Counted from the stretch's first letter, positions 1 through 12,833 are shown. The stretch is 64,000 nucleotides of DNA from Typhlomys cinereus (GCA_023101885.1 JALPQD010000411.1:1491909-1555908), one strand, 5' to 3'. A program made the numbers and translations. The notes: generated by a model not told the origin, from the letters alone.

Positions 1-28
1 AGACCACTTTCCACTTTCCTTTTTGCAT

Positions 29-623
29 GCATATGTGTGTTTGTGGTGTGTGTATGTGTGTGTGTGTGTGCGTGCGAGAGGACACTTGGGTGTCTGTGCC
101 TGTGGAGGCCCAAGGGTAACATTGGGAATCACCCTGGATTGCTTTTCCACCTTATTGCTTTGCTCTGGAGTTTCCCAGTTTCTGCCTTCCCAGGGCAAGA
201 ATTACAAGCCTCCTCTGCAGCTGCCTGGCATTTTTACATGGGATCTGGGGATCTGCACTCAGGTTCTTTTTATTTAAAATTTTATTTTTTTTCTAGTTTT
301 ACAAGCATAATGAATGCTTGTCCCTGCATCCCACCCTTCCCACCTCCCTGTCTCTGCCTTTCCCCTTCCACCCTCTCTTCCCTTCAATCCATCCCACTTC
401 CTTCCATCTTTCTGTCCGTCTGCTTCTGTAGGTTCCAGGGTTCCCGTTGGATTGTCTGCTGTAGTGGGGGCTCAGGTCTTCTTGGCTAGACCCACTGATA
501 GAGCACTCTTCTTCACCTGTCTAGCCCCTAAGGGTCCCACTGCATATAATTATTTCTCCTGAGAACTCAGGTTCTTTGGGGGGGGGAAGCAAGGCTTTAA
601 CACCTGAGCCATCTCCCCAGCCC
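29..623 (-). mobile_element. tRNA-derived SINE (B2-like), split by an L1 insertion
   Basis: Reverse-strand copy of the dominant SINE of this window. Its tRNA-like head lies at the right end (complement of 'ctgagccatctccccagccc'). Its tail is the (TG)n run near 45-75. The body is recognisable from the shared 'gtggaggcccaagggt' block. It is interrupted at 270-564 by a separate insertion, so its two halves add up to a normal ~300-bp element. Confidence 0.85.
270..564 (-). mobile_element. 5'-truncated L1 3' end inserted in the SINE
   Basis: The segment starts with a T-rich tract (reverse of a poly(A) tail), followed by a pyrimidine-rich stretch as expected for the reverse of a purine-rich L1 3' UTR. 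It is bracketed by a 13-bp direct repeat, actcaggttcttt, at 257-269 and 565-577, which is a target-site duplication inside the SINE body. The insertion is seen directly; assignment to L1 rather than another poly(A) retroposon is inferred from its resemblance to L1 3' ends elsewhere. Confidence 0.65.
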
Positions 624-822
624 TCTGTCTACTTTAATTATTAAGTCAGGGTCTCTCAATTGAACCCGGTACTCGTGAGTTCACTAGGCTAGCTCCCCAG
701 GGTTAGCTGCGTTTTATTCCCGAGAGCTGAGATTGCAAGTGAACTACTGGCTTTTACGTGGGTTATTCACATAAGTGAATTCACGCAAGTGTCTTATTCT
801 CCCAGCCATCTCCACAGCTCCT
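624..822 (-). mobile_element. B4/RSINE-like SINE
   Basis: Resembles the reverse of rodent B4/RSINE-type elements: a 'gtcagggtctctcaattgaac' block near the left, a 'gattgcaag' block, and a right end like 'cagccatctcc'. It abuts the preceding SINE. Diverged and assigned by eye. Confidence 0.5.
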
Positions 823-2560
823 CCTCACATAATTGTTGACAAAATTAATTTCTCTATTACTATGGAATTAATGGATTTTTTTTAATTTTCAGGAAGGGAC
901 TGGTTAACTTTTAAGAGATTTCACTCAATTGAGTCAGATCTACCCAGAATAAAGTTTTATTTAATTAACTTCACCCAGCTTTATTAATTTGTAATGAACT
1001 GATTAGGAACTGTAATTTCATCTACAAGATTCCTTCTCCTTGCTTACACAATGGAGCCTAGTCATAGTAGTGACATCTACCACTCCCTTAGGTCCCACCA
1101 AAGAAACAGAAAGAGGCAGAGATTGAGAGTCTTGGATGCCATGTTAGAGTTCTTTCTACCATAGTTTAAGAAGGGGTTAAGAAGGACACATCCCTTTGGC
1201 CCTATGAACTTCTCACTTCATAGTGAGAAAGGTTAGAGTATCGCCGTTTATTTTATTCTTGCTTTTAACTTCATTTATTTAGAGTTTCATACTACCCCCC
1301 TTAATTCCCTATCAGTCTCTCTTTTATTTTCATGCCTTTTTTGCATATGTGCCCTGCTGAGTTTCACCTGGATTGCCTTTGATGGCATATGCCTTAGCGC
1401 TTGCTGGAGAATGGATCATATGTATTACTGTGAAGAGTATGACCTTTTAAAGTTCACGACAAAGGGTAAGTGCCTTTCCTGGTGGTGTCTGAACGGGGTA
1501 CTGCCTTCTTGACAATGACTTGGGACTAGAACTCTGCCAGCATCCCCTTCTCATATACCAGTGCTCAAAGACACTCTTTCCAAAGACCCCTCAGCTGCTT
1601 TCCTTCCAACGGTTCTCCCTCTAACCATAGTAGCAGCCTATAGACAAGCAGAATTCCTACAGACGCGATGTATCCACATTCCATAGTTCTGGAGTTACCA
1701 ACAGGTTGCTTGGAGATTAAGGTATTATCAATAAGCACCAGAAAGCTCCCACTCCATCTTGTCAGAGGCTGAGACTTCATCTGGGCTACCTTGTTTTCAT
1801 CACTGAAACCCCTAGCGATTACTCCAGTATCAGCCTGTGGCTGCCACCTGATTCAAAGACATTGTTATATAACATTGTTGTACAAACCATGAGTTCACAG
1901 AGAAAAATGCCTGAGTTATTATTAAAGAATCTTACACATTTCGATGAGTTTAGGCACTTTTTTTTGGCTGACACCAAGAAAACATTTTAATTAAACTACA
2001 GAAACAATGGTTATAGCACAGAATATTCATAAGCAAAAAATACAACATGTTTTAAGTACTTACAAAGTTACAAACCATTTGCTTCCCACCATTTTTTTCC
2101 ACATTTTAAGTTCATACATGAGAAAGATCAGATTTGCTGTTTTTGGAGGGGAAGGGAAAGTGTATTATCCTCATCAGCTAGATATGCTCACTGTATGCTC
2201 CGTTATTTATATGCAAGGCCCGGGTGACTGGAAGTGCAGTTGTCAGGCATTTAAATAAACTGGACAGGCATGTGTTTCTGCACGACAAGGCATCTTTACA
2301 CAGGAGCAATCAGGAGAAAACAGGAAACAGCCAAGCGCTCTGCACTGCAACACGCCATCTTAACAGCTAACCGGCATTACTCAACTGCTACACAACTGCA
2401 CCTCAAATATCCAATCCATTTGATAAAGCATCATTAGGAGAAAATACAAGTGCTATCACACATATAACTTTTGGAATTCCTCTCTGGGAAAAGGGGTTAA
2501 AAGCCTATGCCATACCATATGTTGCTTTGTTTTCTTTTGACAAAGACTTATACTATGTCA
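823..2560. other. Unique or unrecognised sequence
   Basis: AT-rich sequence with no ORF that looks coding and no clearly recognisable repeat. A T-rich stretch at about 1250-1350 could be an old reverse L1 3' end, but this is too weak to call. Confidence 0.4.
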
Positions 2561-2561
2561 C

Positions 2562-2945
2562 TGTCATGATCTGAATTTGAACTGTCTCCTACCGGCTCAT
2601 ATTAGAGTTCTTAGTCTATGTTTGGAAGGTTATGGCGACGTTAGGAGGAGAAGCCTTGCTGGAGGAAGGCACATCACAGGTGGTGGCCTTGAGGCTGGTG
2701 ACTCCCCCAACCCCTCGTGCTTCTGCTAGGAGCTTGCTTTTGTAGTCTGCGGCTTGCTCTCTCGGCCTCCATGATGGACGTAACTTAAGCCTCCTCCAGC
2801 CTCTGCCGGCCGCCATACCTTTTCTGCCAAATGAACTGTATCTCCCCTCTGGAATCATAAGCCAAATAAATTTCCTTTTCTCCCTCTAACTTGCTGGAGT
2901 CTGATTGGCGTCTCACAGCGACAGAGAAGAGCTGCTGAGACAGTA
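2562..2945 (+). mobile_element. MLT1/MT-type MaLR LTR (solo)
   Basis: Matches the general plan of MaLR LTRs: an early block about gene-like 'cctgctggag...', a central 'ctgccggccgcc' block, then 'aagccaaataaa' (the LTR polyadenylation signal) and an end like 'cacagcgacagag...gacagt'. No internal region or second LTR is adjacent, so it is a solo LTR. Subfamily not assigned. Confidence 0.65.
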
Positions 2946-3139
2946 ACCCTGGCAGATTTGGCACTTGCTATGTAGCCTAGGGGCCGAACTTGCAAGCATC
3001 CTGTCTCAGGTTTTTGAGTCCATACCTACATTAATAACTCACTGTTGGGCTGCTAGTGATTTTTATTTGGGGGAAAATATTCTGATTTAAATGTCATAAT
3101 TGGCTTCTGGGTGACTTAACAAAATTGTAAAATCAAAGT

Positions 3140-3520
3140 ATAGTCACCAGAATTCTCTGGAGAAGCAAAACGAACAAGATAAGCAGATATATGACAGCTA
3201 AAAGGTCCCATAATATTTTGTCTGCAAGTTGAAGAGCCAGAAAAGACAGAGGTGGACTTTAGTTTGCATCCAAGGCTCTGATGTCCAGAACAAAGAAGAT
3301 AGGTGCTCCAACTCAAGAAGAGAGGAAATTCCCCCTGTCCTCCATATCCTCCTTCGGTGGATAAGATGGGCTACCCACATCAGTAGGGAAGAACTTCTTT
3401 ACCCAGTCTCCCAGTTCAGATGTCAACCTCTTCCAGAAAGACTCGCACAGACACTGCAGAAGTAGGCCTGCAAGCTCCGGGCATTCTTTGTCCTAATTGA
3501 ATTGACACAAAACCATTATA
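3140..3520 (-). mobile_element. MLT2-like ERVL LTR
   Basis: The left end 'gtcaccagaattctctggag' and the right end 'ttgaattgacac' match reverse-orientation MLT2-type LTRs ('...ttctctagagaagcaaaac' and 'aagttgacac'). It shares this plan with the better preserved copy at 29843-30324. Diverged; internal part unclear. Confidence 0.55.
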
Positions 3521-3917
3521 GAAGGTATATCCAAAATCATTTTTTTCTCAGGTTAACCAAAATACTTCTAAATGATTTCCCAAAATGAATACACTGATTA
3601 AATTATTATGAATGAAGTCTTAGTACTGGTGCCTGGTGGTATTTCAAAGAAATACACATTTTAAATGTTTTCTGTGAGTGACTTAAAGTGAGTGACTTTG
3701 GTTTACAAATCACTTCCAATTAAAATGTAGACAATGTGAAAAACTTCCTTGTATTGTGGAGGAGAAAACCCATCATTTATCTATCTGTAATCTATCTAAT
3801 TTGTTTATCTGTTTAGTTTTTCAAAACCAGTGAAGAGAAACATAAATTATGAACTCCTAAGAATAGGAGATACACAGAGAAAAGGGAAATGAAGAATTTT
3901 TAGACAGGTGGCCATAG

Positions 3918-4258
3918 TTTGTGTGCAAAATATTCCCAAATACTTGGTCTGCAGCTGATGATGCTGTTTTGGAGGGTTGTAGACCTTAAAGAGATGGAAC
4001 TGACTAGCTAGGAAAAGTAGGTCACCAGGGGGCAGAGCTTAAAGTTCTGTAGTACGGCCCTGCTTCCTTCCTCTCTGCTCCATACAGTAAGAAATCCTGA
4101 TTACAAGCTTACACCCCCACAGACGGAGCCCAGATGCCTTGACTTCCCATCGGAATGGACTGTAACCCAGAAAACTGTGAGAAAAAAATAAATAACTCCT
4201 TCCTCCTTCAAGTGACTTCTTTCAGGTATCTTGTTACAGCAATGATAAAAGTAACTAG
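3918..4258 (+). mobile_element. MLT1-type MaLR LTR (solo)
   Basis: Shows an MLT1-like order: 'tagtttgtgtgc' near the start, 'ggtcaccagggggcag' in the middle, 'cttccttcctctctgctcc', then 'aaaataaataactccttcctcc' (polyadenylation signal block) and 'cttgttacagcaatgataaaagtaact' split over the end. Sense orientation on the plus strand. Confidence 0.7.
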
Positions 4259-4312
4259 TCAGTAAAAAAAAAAATCAAAACGGTCATAAAGAAAACTACT
4301 AAAAGTAACATT

Positions 4313-4553
4313 GGGGCTGGAGAGATGGCTTAGGAGTTAAGACTCTGCTTCACAAGCAGAAGGACCTGAGTTTGGATCCCAGGGCTTATGTAAAAACCCA
4401 GAAAGAAATGGCAGCCTGTGAAAGCCCAGAGTGCAGCATAAAGAAGGTAGAAGCAACGGAGGATGATTCCTGAAGACACGCTTGGTCCTTCACAGGACAC
4501 ACAGTGCCCTCCGATACACGTGCATGCACCCACACACACATTTACACATTTTT
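4313..4553 (+). mobile_element. tRNA-derived SINE (B2-like)
   Basis: Begins 'ggggctggagagatggctta', carries a tRNA A-box-like segment and a B-box-like 'gagtttggatcc', then the family body, and ends in a short CA-rich tail. Older variant: 'ggatgattcctgaag' is kept but many CpG sites are lost. Confidence 0.85.
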
Positions 4554-4624
4554 TGAAAAGTAGTATTGGAAGACAATAGTCCAATATGCATGGCATTAAG
4601 ATCTCAGAAAATGTGGAAAGAGAA

Positions 4625-4830
4625 GATTGCAGAAAAGAAATATTAGGGGAAGGGCACAGTGACCTGAGTTCAGGTCCTGGAAGCGCACGTGATGGGAGGA
4701 GGGAACTAACTTGTGAAAGTTGCCCTCTGACCTCCATCTGCGTACCATGGCAGGCATGCGAATGCTCTCGCTCCTCTCCTCTCTTGCTCCCGCCATCTTC
4801 CTCTCTCTCATAGAAATAGATGAATGTATT
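4625..4830 (+). mobile_element. B2/B4-like SINE fragment
   Basis: The blocks 'cctgagttcaggtcctgg' and 'gttgccctctgacctccat' followed by 'catggcaggcatgcgaatg' resemble the middle and tail of rodent B2/B4-type SINEs. Its head is poorly preserved. Confidence 0.5.
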
Positions 4831-4877
4831 GTTTTGTGGGACATGCTTGCAGAAACAGTTAAGAATTTTCAGTGCTC

Positions 4878-5516
4878 TCTCTGGCCAGGGGGTAACATAC
4901 AATGCCCACCAGGATGGAGTGAAGGGCATTGCAGGAGCAGCAAAACTGCAAAAGAAAATCAACAAACCACAATCCAGAACTTCAGAGACTCTATATCAAC
5001 CACCTAGAACTAGGCCAGCTTAGTCTCTCCCCATCTTGAAGCTCAGGGAAATTTGCGGAAGAGGGGGTGGTAAGAGTGTAAGAGCAAAAGGATGGGAGGA
5101 GCAATGATATATAAGATACTCTATACTAGTTAGGGCTGAAGCAATCATAATTGGACTTTGTATGCCCTGCGCATTGTCCAACACACTGTTGACCTCACAA
5201 AGTATAGCATCTGCTAAAGGCACCAAGAGCCTTGGAGGTAAAGGATTGGCAGCCACAGCAGTGTTCCTATACCTAAGGGGAACACGGGAAAGGGTTCAGG
5301 GAAAGGCCACTGGGTCCTTGTACGTCATCGGAGAGGAGGGCCCAGAGGAAAATCAGACATGCACAAGAAAGGACTCTCTGGGAATTGGGGCAGGAGGCAC
5401 TGGGGGATGGGGAGGGAGAAGGGTGGGGAGGGGGAGCAGGGGGTACGGGGGGAGGAGGAGGAAGGGAGGGAACTGGTGTACCTAATAAGTTTGTATGAGC
5501 TGAAATAAAAAAAAAA
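4878..5516 (+). mobile_element. 5'-truncated young L1, 3' UTR only
   Basis: A 17-bp direct repeat (aagaattttcagtgctc) at 4861-4877 and 5517-5533 brackets it, showing insertion by target-primed reverse transcription. The body is an L1 3' UTR with the characteristic G-rich polypurine tract (about 5390-5470). It ends in 'gtttgtatgagctgaaat' plus poly(A). The same 3' UTR occurs at 20374-20757 (+), 33158-33685 (+), 39335-41144 (-) and 41991-42625 (-); the 39335 copy links it to ORF2, which is what establishes it as L1. Confidence 0.92.
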
Positions 5517-5533
5517 AAGAATTTTCAGTGCTC

Positions 5534-6615
5534 CCAATGGAGGAGCCAAGATGGTGGGCCAGAAGCAAGCAGCACCGTCCACCTCCCCACTGGAGCAGCT
5601 GCAATACTCGGCGACTAAGCCACGGACTGAGTTTAGTACCGGACGAGCAGACACTAGGAGCGGCCCAGAGACCTGGTCTGGGAACAGAAAGCCTTCGGCC
5701 GAGCAACAGCCGCTCTGCAGTGCATGGGTGCCCACCTTGCTTGGCATGTAAGCCTGGTGCCCTGCCAGGGAGCCACCTTGGGAAGGTCATGCCACTTGGG
5801 AAATACGGGTCCAGTATTTTCCTTGGAACCCACAGCAAGTGTTGCCACGCGGTTCCAGCCTTCGTTTACCTTGCCTCCCAGTGTGGCCTGGCAGAACTCC
5901 ACCAAAGCAGGAGGAGCTAATTGAAAATGCAGGCAGCGAGATTCCGTTGGAGATGCAGAACATGACGATGCTTGCTTTGTCTTCAGATCTGGTGGCTTAG
6001 GCGGCTAAAGAGAGGCAGGGGAGCAAGGAGGCGCCCAGAATTCCAGGCAGGCACTGGGCCTCAGAAAACAGCAGTCGTGGGGGGGGGGGGGTCATGTGTG
6101 TCCAGTGTCCTGTATTGTGATCATATTAAGATCACACCCAAGCGCCTGAGGGCAAATGCAGAGCGGAGCTCCACGTCAGCCCTGCCATAGAGGTGCACCG
6201 AGCTCATCTGTCCAGAGGAAAAGCTCCACCAAGGAACTTGGGGGAACTGAAAGCCTTTCAGTAGGTAAAAGCCGGTTCACACTCTCCAGCCGGTGAGCAG
6301 CCCGCACAACAGAAAGGAGAAAGGAGGGCAAATCCCCAGACTTTGCTTTCCCCTGGCCGAGAGATGCAGAAAGAAGCACAAATTAACAGAGGCCACAGTG
6401 TCCACTTCCGCCTGTATGGCTACCCCGGCAGAAAATTTTGTTTTTAACTTAAAAAATTAAGGTTTTCTTAAAATTTGCTGAGTGGTTGATTCATAGATAG
6501 CTATGCATTTGTCTTTTATCTTACATATTCTTTGCATTCATTATTTTCTGTATATAACCTTTTTTATATCTTTCCCTATATATAACCTTTTTCTCATTTT
6601 GTGTGCGTGATTATA
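5534..6615 (+). mobile_element. Possible L1 5' UTR fragment
   Basis: Starts 'ggaggagccaagatgg', the same phrase that opens the 5' UTR of mammalian L1 elements. It is followed by GC-rich sequence to about 6420 and then T-rich sequence. The T-rich part resumes after the TOMM5 retrocopy (7882-7960) and the SINE, resembling the L1 5' region at about 23860-24260. No ORF1 follows, so it would be a 5' fragment. Assignment rests on the opening motif and general composition. Confidence 0.45.
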
Positions 6616-6886
6616 GCCTTCATTTTCTTTTTTTTTTTTTTTTTCTCCTTCAATGGTATTGTATATTCTTAGCATCCCCCAGTAAATGCAACCTTTCGTG
6701 AAGACTGTCTGGCAGCTGTATTAGGAATAAAACAATTTCTAAATCCAAAACAAGAACATGCTGCCGTCATAATAATCACATAATAATTTTAATAGTTTCA
6801 ATTGTTGGTTTTCAGTAAATAGTGGGGTAAGAAAAATAAAAACCCAAGTTTTCTTCATTGGGAAGTTTATTAAAAAATATAGGCTA

Positions 6887-7169
6887 GGGGGCTGGAGAGG
6901 TGGCTCAAGGGTTAAGCCTCTGCCTTGCAGGCGGAAGGTCCTGAGTTCGGATCCTAGACCCCACGTGTAGACGCAGGGTGGAAGCGGAGGCAGTCTGCGT
7001 TTCCGGTCCTGGTAGGGCGGAGCCTGTGAATCCTGGGGCAGAGTAAACAAGGAGGAGGTGGAGGCGTCCATGGTGGTTCCCAAATTCGCCAGTGGTTCTA
7101 CACACACACATATACACACACACACACACACATGCACAATTGAATAAATAATAAATTAAAAAAATTTTA
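6887..7169 (+). mobile_element. Young tRNA-derived SINE inside the TOMM5 retrocopy
   Basis: Flanked by the 13-bp duplication aaaatataggcta (6874-6886, 7170-7182). It has an intact head 'ggggctggagaggtggctca', a B-box-like 'gagttcggatcc', a GC-rich body, a (CA)n run and an AATAAATAATAAA tail. It belongs to the CpG-rich younger variant also seen at 17906, 40711, 48675 and 58001. It postdates the retrocopy. Confidence 0.95.
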
Positions 7170-7623
7170 AAAATATAGGCTAATGATCCTGTGCTTAAAT
7201 GTCATTGTGGCTGTGTGCTGACTTGCATCAAACAGAACTCACTGTGAAGGACTTCTTCACAAATACACTGTACAGAAGTAAAAACGTAAACAGATGACTG
7301 AGGCAGAGCCATTTTAGACACAAGCCCCTTATAATTACCACTTGCTAGAAAGTGGAATCTGGCATTATTTACAATATCAACAGTCACAGAGGTCGACTAT
7401 CACAGGCGTAAGGGCACACCATGACCATAAGACATCTTTTCTCTACTTCCCGAATAGTCTTATATTTTAGCTATAAAGGTCAGTTCTCACAGCCCAACTT
7501 GTTCTTAACAAGAATTTCTATGTCCATTAAATCTGATTTATGCCTTTCTGAGTCCATTCATCTGCAGAGAGGAGAGTGTCGCTAGATTCTTTATGCCATG
7601 CCTGCACACGTAGCTCCCGATCC

Positions 7624-7785
<162 letters not shown>

Positions 7786-7961
7786 TCAGCCTCACCAGCG
7801 AGCAGACGCCGCGCTCGGATGTCCCGGCCACCGTGGGCCACACGGGACCCAGAACTCAGCCTGACCGCCTTCATTTTCTTTATCCCTTCCTAATATCTTG
7901 TATTCCAATTTTTCATTTGGCTTTCTTTTCTCATTTTCTTCTCTCTCACTTGTTCTTCTCC

Positions 7962-8231
7962 TGCTTTTATTTTTAAATATGTGCGTGTATGAGTATCAGA
8001 GGCAGGCACCGTGTGTGCCTGTGGAGGCCCAAGGGTGACTTCAGGAATCATCCTGGTTTGCTCTCCCTTCTTTTTGCTTTGTTCTGGAGTTTCACAGGTT
8101 CTGCCTTCAGTTTCTGAAATGCAGGCTGCCACCATTTCTGCCTAGTGTTTTTAAGTGGGATTTGGGATCTGAACTCAGGTCCTTCTGTTTGTTAGGTAGA
8201 GGTTTAACCCCTGAGCCATCTCTCCAGCCCC
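7962..8231 (-). mobile_element. tRNA-derived SINE (B2-like)
   Basis: Reverse copy: the tail side 'atatgtgcgtgtatgagtatc' at left, the shared 'tgcctgtggaggcccaaggg' block, and the head complement 'cctgagccatctctccagcccc' at right. Confidence 0.88.
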
Positions 8232-11200
8232 TTTCCTGTTCTTTTAAGTCATCTTTTAAAACTTTTCTGCCTTCATGGGTGCTGTTGGTTGGCTTGTGAA
8301 TGCCATAGTTAGCTCTTGGCTTTCACTCTATTTCTCTACCTAATCCAATGTCTTTGTTGCTTTTACTGTTAGCTGTTTGTCTCTCCCATGCAGTACTGAA
8401 GATCAAGCATGACGCTCTGACTACACTGTGTAGAATAATACTTTCCTGTTAAGGTAGAACCCCCCAGTCCAGCTAAAAGTCAGATCCACACCCACTCACA
8501 CTTCCCGAACTGTTAAATTCCATTGCTTTCACCATGACTTGCTCTTTTGACAGATTTTTATTAAGAACTTACTATGTGACATTCATTGGCCTGGAACCCT
8601 GAAGGACTAAAATAAAGTCTCTGAGCTCATGATGCTTGTATTAATAAGACAGTGCCATTGCTTTAACATGGAAACAGGCCTGTCTACCCAGAGATCTATT
8701 TAATATCTTCATTTAAGATCACATGAGCAATTTTCTCTCAAGGGTGGTCACGAATAGCCAATGGCATATCACATCACTTTCACTTGACTTTCTGGTTGTT
8801 TTTACCCCCAAATCAGACAAAATGATGAAGTTGAGTGTGTTCTTGAGAACTGGGGAGAGTAACCTTGGTAGTTACACATCCCTGCCTTACTTGGCCAGTC
8901 CCTCTCAGCGTTGCTGTCCTCGGCTCTTCCCCTAGCGACTGAGTCCAACAACAACTCACTGAGAAGACCCGTGGCTCCTTAAATGACTTGCACTCGTCCA
9001 GCCTAGGTGAGGTCCAACTGGGCTCCAGACACTGCCGTGAATGGATGTGTTTGGAGCTGCCACGGGAGAAGTCAGAAGAGAGATGGGGACGAGCTCAGAA
9101 AGCCACAGGAAAGAGCAGCCGGGAAGCGCATGTTGCTTCGGGATTTGTCAGGCAGGATAATAAATCATCTCGCGGCTTGAGCCACTCTGAGTCGGGCCTG
9201 TGGTTACTTGCAGCTAAAAGTGTATTATTCCCTGACATGGCACCCCAAAGATTGTTACTAAGGACATCTATGCCTGGGAATCTTTGCTATGAACCATCCT
9301 ATTTCCCAGGGGTGCTAGCCAAGAAATTCTTGCACTAGCCAATGAAATGCTCAGTCTTTGTGGTCAGATGCCCTCTGTCTGCCCTCTGCTTTTCCTTAGC
9401 TTTATCCTCTCAGACAACTACTCAAAGGGCACTTGGCACATTGGGATCGCTTTAGCATTACCAAAGGCATTTCGTGAATCTATATGATGCCGACTGGAGG
9501 CACTGGAAGAGAAACAGGGCTTTGAACTGAAGCATGTTTTCTATTGTCCTGGCATAGCACACAAATAGGACCCACTTGGCCATATCCCCCACTGCGTTAT
9601 TCATCTGCCGGCCACATTGCTGAGTGCCAAAGTGCTTCTGGGGCCTCCCGGGCACTTCTGTCCTTTCCATTCCTTTCCTTGATTGCCTTCAAAAGACAAA
9701 CAAGGCGTGTTAATTACTAAGGGATATTCATTATTGCATTCAAAGCCTCAAGCGCTAAAGCGGCAGAACAATTTCTTTTCTGAACCCACTCAGTGCAGTC
9801 TCCAAAGCAGACACCGTGAGGAGAATCTTTCGTCCTGCACTATAAGCTGGCACGTCCCTGGACCAGTGCTACCCAGACTGTCCCGTGGGCTGGAGACAGA
9901 CTTTTTTAAAAGATGTGCACACATGACTGTGTGGGAGTAGGAAGTCCTGTCCGTTCCTAAGGACAGAGAATAAAACCAACACCTTGCTGATTTGACCGCT
10001 GCCATATGCCACATTTGTATTGCATGTAATAATAAGGACGGATATCTTCATTTGACTCGTAAACTAAATTAAACCAATAGTCCCAATTCTGTTGCGTTTT
10101 TTTTTTCTCTTTCAGAGTTGTTCACAATTACACATTCCAGTTCTGAGCCTTTGGCAATCACAGGCAAGCGGGGGCCAAGAAAAGACCATAAATACTCCCA
10201 GCGGGGCTTCAACGAGACTTTGCTGCTACCTGGAGTTGGGTAATGGCTGCCCAGAGTCTATGTGAGATGCTGACATGAGACGTTTAGGAGACATAAATGT
10301 TCTCTAAGTGCCAAAGTGAGGATCACAAGTTTCAGGGAGGTGAAAATTCTCAGATGATTCAGACCCGTTTTGTTGGTTTCCTTCAATACCTGCATGTGCT
10401 GAGCCCTTCTTTTATACAATTACATATGAAGTTTAGAAACCGAACTCCTGTCTGTTCCCTGTTTAATTAACCCACACAGTCACATCACAGGGAAGCTTGA
10501 ACCACTTTCTTCCAAATATGAACATCATAAAATTCCCCCCCCCACAGCTCCCACGCCAGCCCTATAGCCCTGTTGAAATTTCTTTTTAGAACATTTACAG
10601 ATTTATGAAGCTTTACCCTGGTTTACAACCACCCTAGAATAAAAGCGAAGTTCAAAAAAAGGTGAAACATAACATGTGGACAGATAGAGATAAACCCAAT
10701 GAGAACCAGTCTCAGGAGTAATCTACCTTCCTGGGCATGAGAAAAGCAAGCCCAGAAAAAAATTATATTTTTTTCATATTCATAATTAAATATCATATTT
10801 TGAATATCCTTTGAAGATTAGAAATCACATTCTAGAAATAGAAGTGATGACTACACAATATTGTGAATGTACACAAATGTCTAAAATGGGAAATTTGTGT
10901 CTATTCTGCCATAATTTTTTAAATGAGAAATCATAAAGCATTTAAAGAATAGCCGAATTAATAGTGCAAATGAAAATTTGAACAAATCAACATTTTCTCA
11001 TAGCTTTTGGGCAAAACACACTTTCAGAGATAAAGTTTACAAGAACCACGTGTAGCTCTGTTTTTCAGACACTCTGTGGACTGAGACCAGCTTATGCATT
11101 CTGCTTTCTTGACCAGGAAGAAAAGAAAAAAAGCTGGCCATCTGATGATTAAAACTAGAAGTGATTCCAAATTTAAAATATGGTTTTACTTTGCTTCTGG

Positions 11201-12833
11201 ACAGTCCCTTCTTAGCTGTCTTCTCCTATCCGGACATCTCTAGTCACAAACATCTGCTCGCCCAAGTCCACAACCCCTTGTTTCATAGTAAGAAACAGAA
11301 TCGTAGTCTGGGTTGGGGCACACTTGTTTGCTTTGAAATGCTTTTCTGACTGGCATATTATGCACAAGCAGGTCTAACCCTAATGAGGTTTGTCTGTACG
11401 TTTTGTTAAACATTTAGCATCTGTTTTTTTCCCAAAGTCATAAGTGCAAGCAGTGAGGTGACGCAGTTCATTTCATTACAGGGACCCGTCACCTGGGAAA
11501 TGGGAGTCTTAGTACCCCAGCAATGTGTGTCTACAACCAAACAGAAAAACAAGCCATTAGAATTTCTCCCTGACATGGGCCTTAAGTTTACAACCAGCCA
11601 GTATATGATGAAAGTTTATGTTCCTTTTCCACATAAGTTATTTTTCCAACTAAAAATTGTTCCCAGCTGCTCTGACCCAGATGTGCTGGCAACCGGTGCT
11701 GGGAGGGCCGTTTTACAGGTGATGGGGTCCTCAGACAATAAAGTTTACACAAGTTGTGTACAGCTGGTCTCCAGGAGAACTGGACTTCTAACACCCCCTT
11801 TTCCCACACACACACAAAAGCAGCGGTTTCCTGACATTTCACTGGGGTGCACCATTAAAAGAGGATTTCAATGCTGTAGGCCCACACTCATGTGGGCAGG
11901 TGCTTAAAGAGGCAAGAGAGAGATAAATTACTCAGTTTCCCCTTCCTGCTCAAGAATGCAGCCTGGCTTCACTGGAAGTAGCCCCAAAGCTGCTAGAAGC
12001 TCATTGGAAGTTGTCCCTGGAGCGCGGGGCCTGGAAGGACAGATCCTGACCTCTGAAATGGCCCGCTGACCTGTCATTCATCTTTCAGTTTCACATTGTC
12101 CGTGCAGAACAGTACTGGCTGCACCCTTTCTTTCACGTTTGCATTCATGGTCACCTTTCCCATGTAGAAACGATCATGTTCATAAAATAGTATAATAGTG
12201 CATTTCATCGAGAAGTTAGAAGACCCAAAGTGATGGATGGTAATTGGGAAATGACATCCAGGTTTTCCCAGGGCAGTCTGGAGCTTTTCACATGCCTTCG
12301 ATGCTTTGTCTAAAAACTAAACTGTAGTGGAATCCAAAAAGGTAGGATGGTGTTAGGTGGGCTCTTTTTGGCATTTCAACCATCTCCAGTCTTGAATTCA
12401 GATAAGACACATGTAACAGCAAACTGGGTTCTCGGTTTTTAACTGCTGGCAAATCTGAAGAGGAGAACCAGCAATACCCTTCTCTGTGTTTGCAGCTGTT
12501 CCCTGCTAAGGCACCCTGACACTTCCTTTAAGCAACAACATGACAAACTCTTTACCGGGCATTTCTAGGGACCCAAAGGTGGTGGGACTCACCCTTTCGC
12601 TTTCCATCTGTCACTAGCCTTTACTGCGTAGGTTCGTGAAGCTGCCTGACCACCAGCAGTTTCCGTAGGAAATGTGAGAAAATAGAGGTTAGGGTAGGTG
12701 GAACAGATGCAGGAAATGAAGGCTGACTAGCTACACAAAGACAACTGGCTTGAATACTCTTACCATGCGCTCTGCTTCCCAACAACTCTCATTTACTGCC
12801 ATAAATTAGAACTTTTCTTTTGCAATAAAGTCT
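8232..12833. other. Long mostly unique stretch
   Basis: No SINE, LTR or L1 is evident across about 4.4 kb, unlike the rest of the window. Around 8556-8647 the phrase 'aagaacttactatgtgac' followed by 'gagctcatgatgcttgta' resembles a very old mammalian interspersed repeat. Open frames here (for example 8988-9338 plus, 116 codons; 11458-11907 plus, 149 codons) show no recognisable domain or coding signal. The repeat scarcity could reflect constraint, which I cannot test. Confidence 0.5.

Noticed and set aside
5390..5475. G-rich tract as a possible standalone G-quadruplex regulatory element
   Set aside because: It is the standard polypurine tract of the L1 3' UTR and recurs in each copy.
6890..6960. 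tRNA gene candidates at the SINE heads
   Set aside because: A and B boxes exist, but no cloverleaf with acceptor stem closes, and the sequence continues into the SINE body. They are tRNA-derived SINE promoters.
11458..11907. 149-codon plus frame in the repeat-poor block
   Set aside because: No domain, no Kozak or splice context that I can see. Frames of this length are expected by chance in 64 kb.
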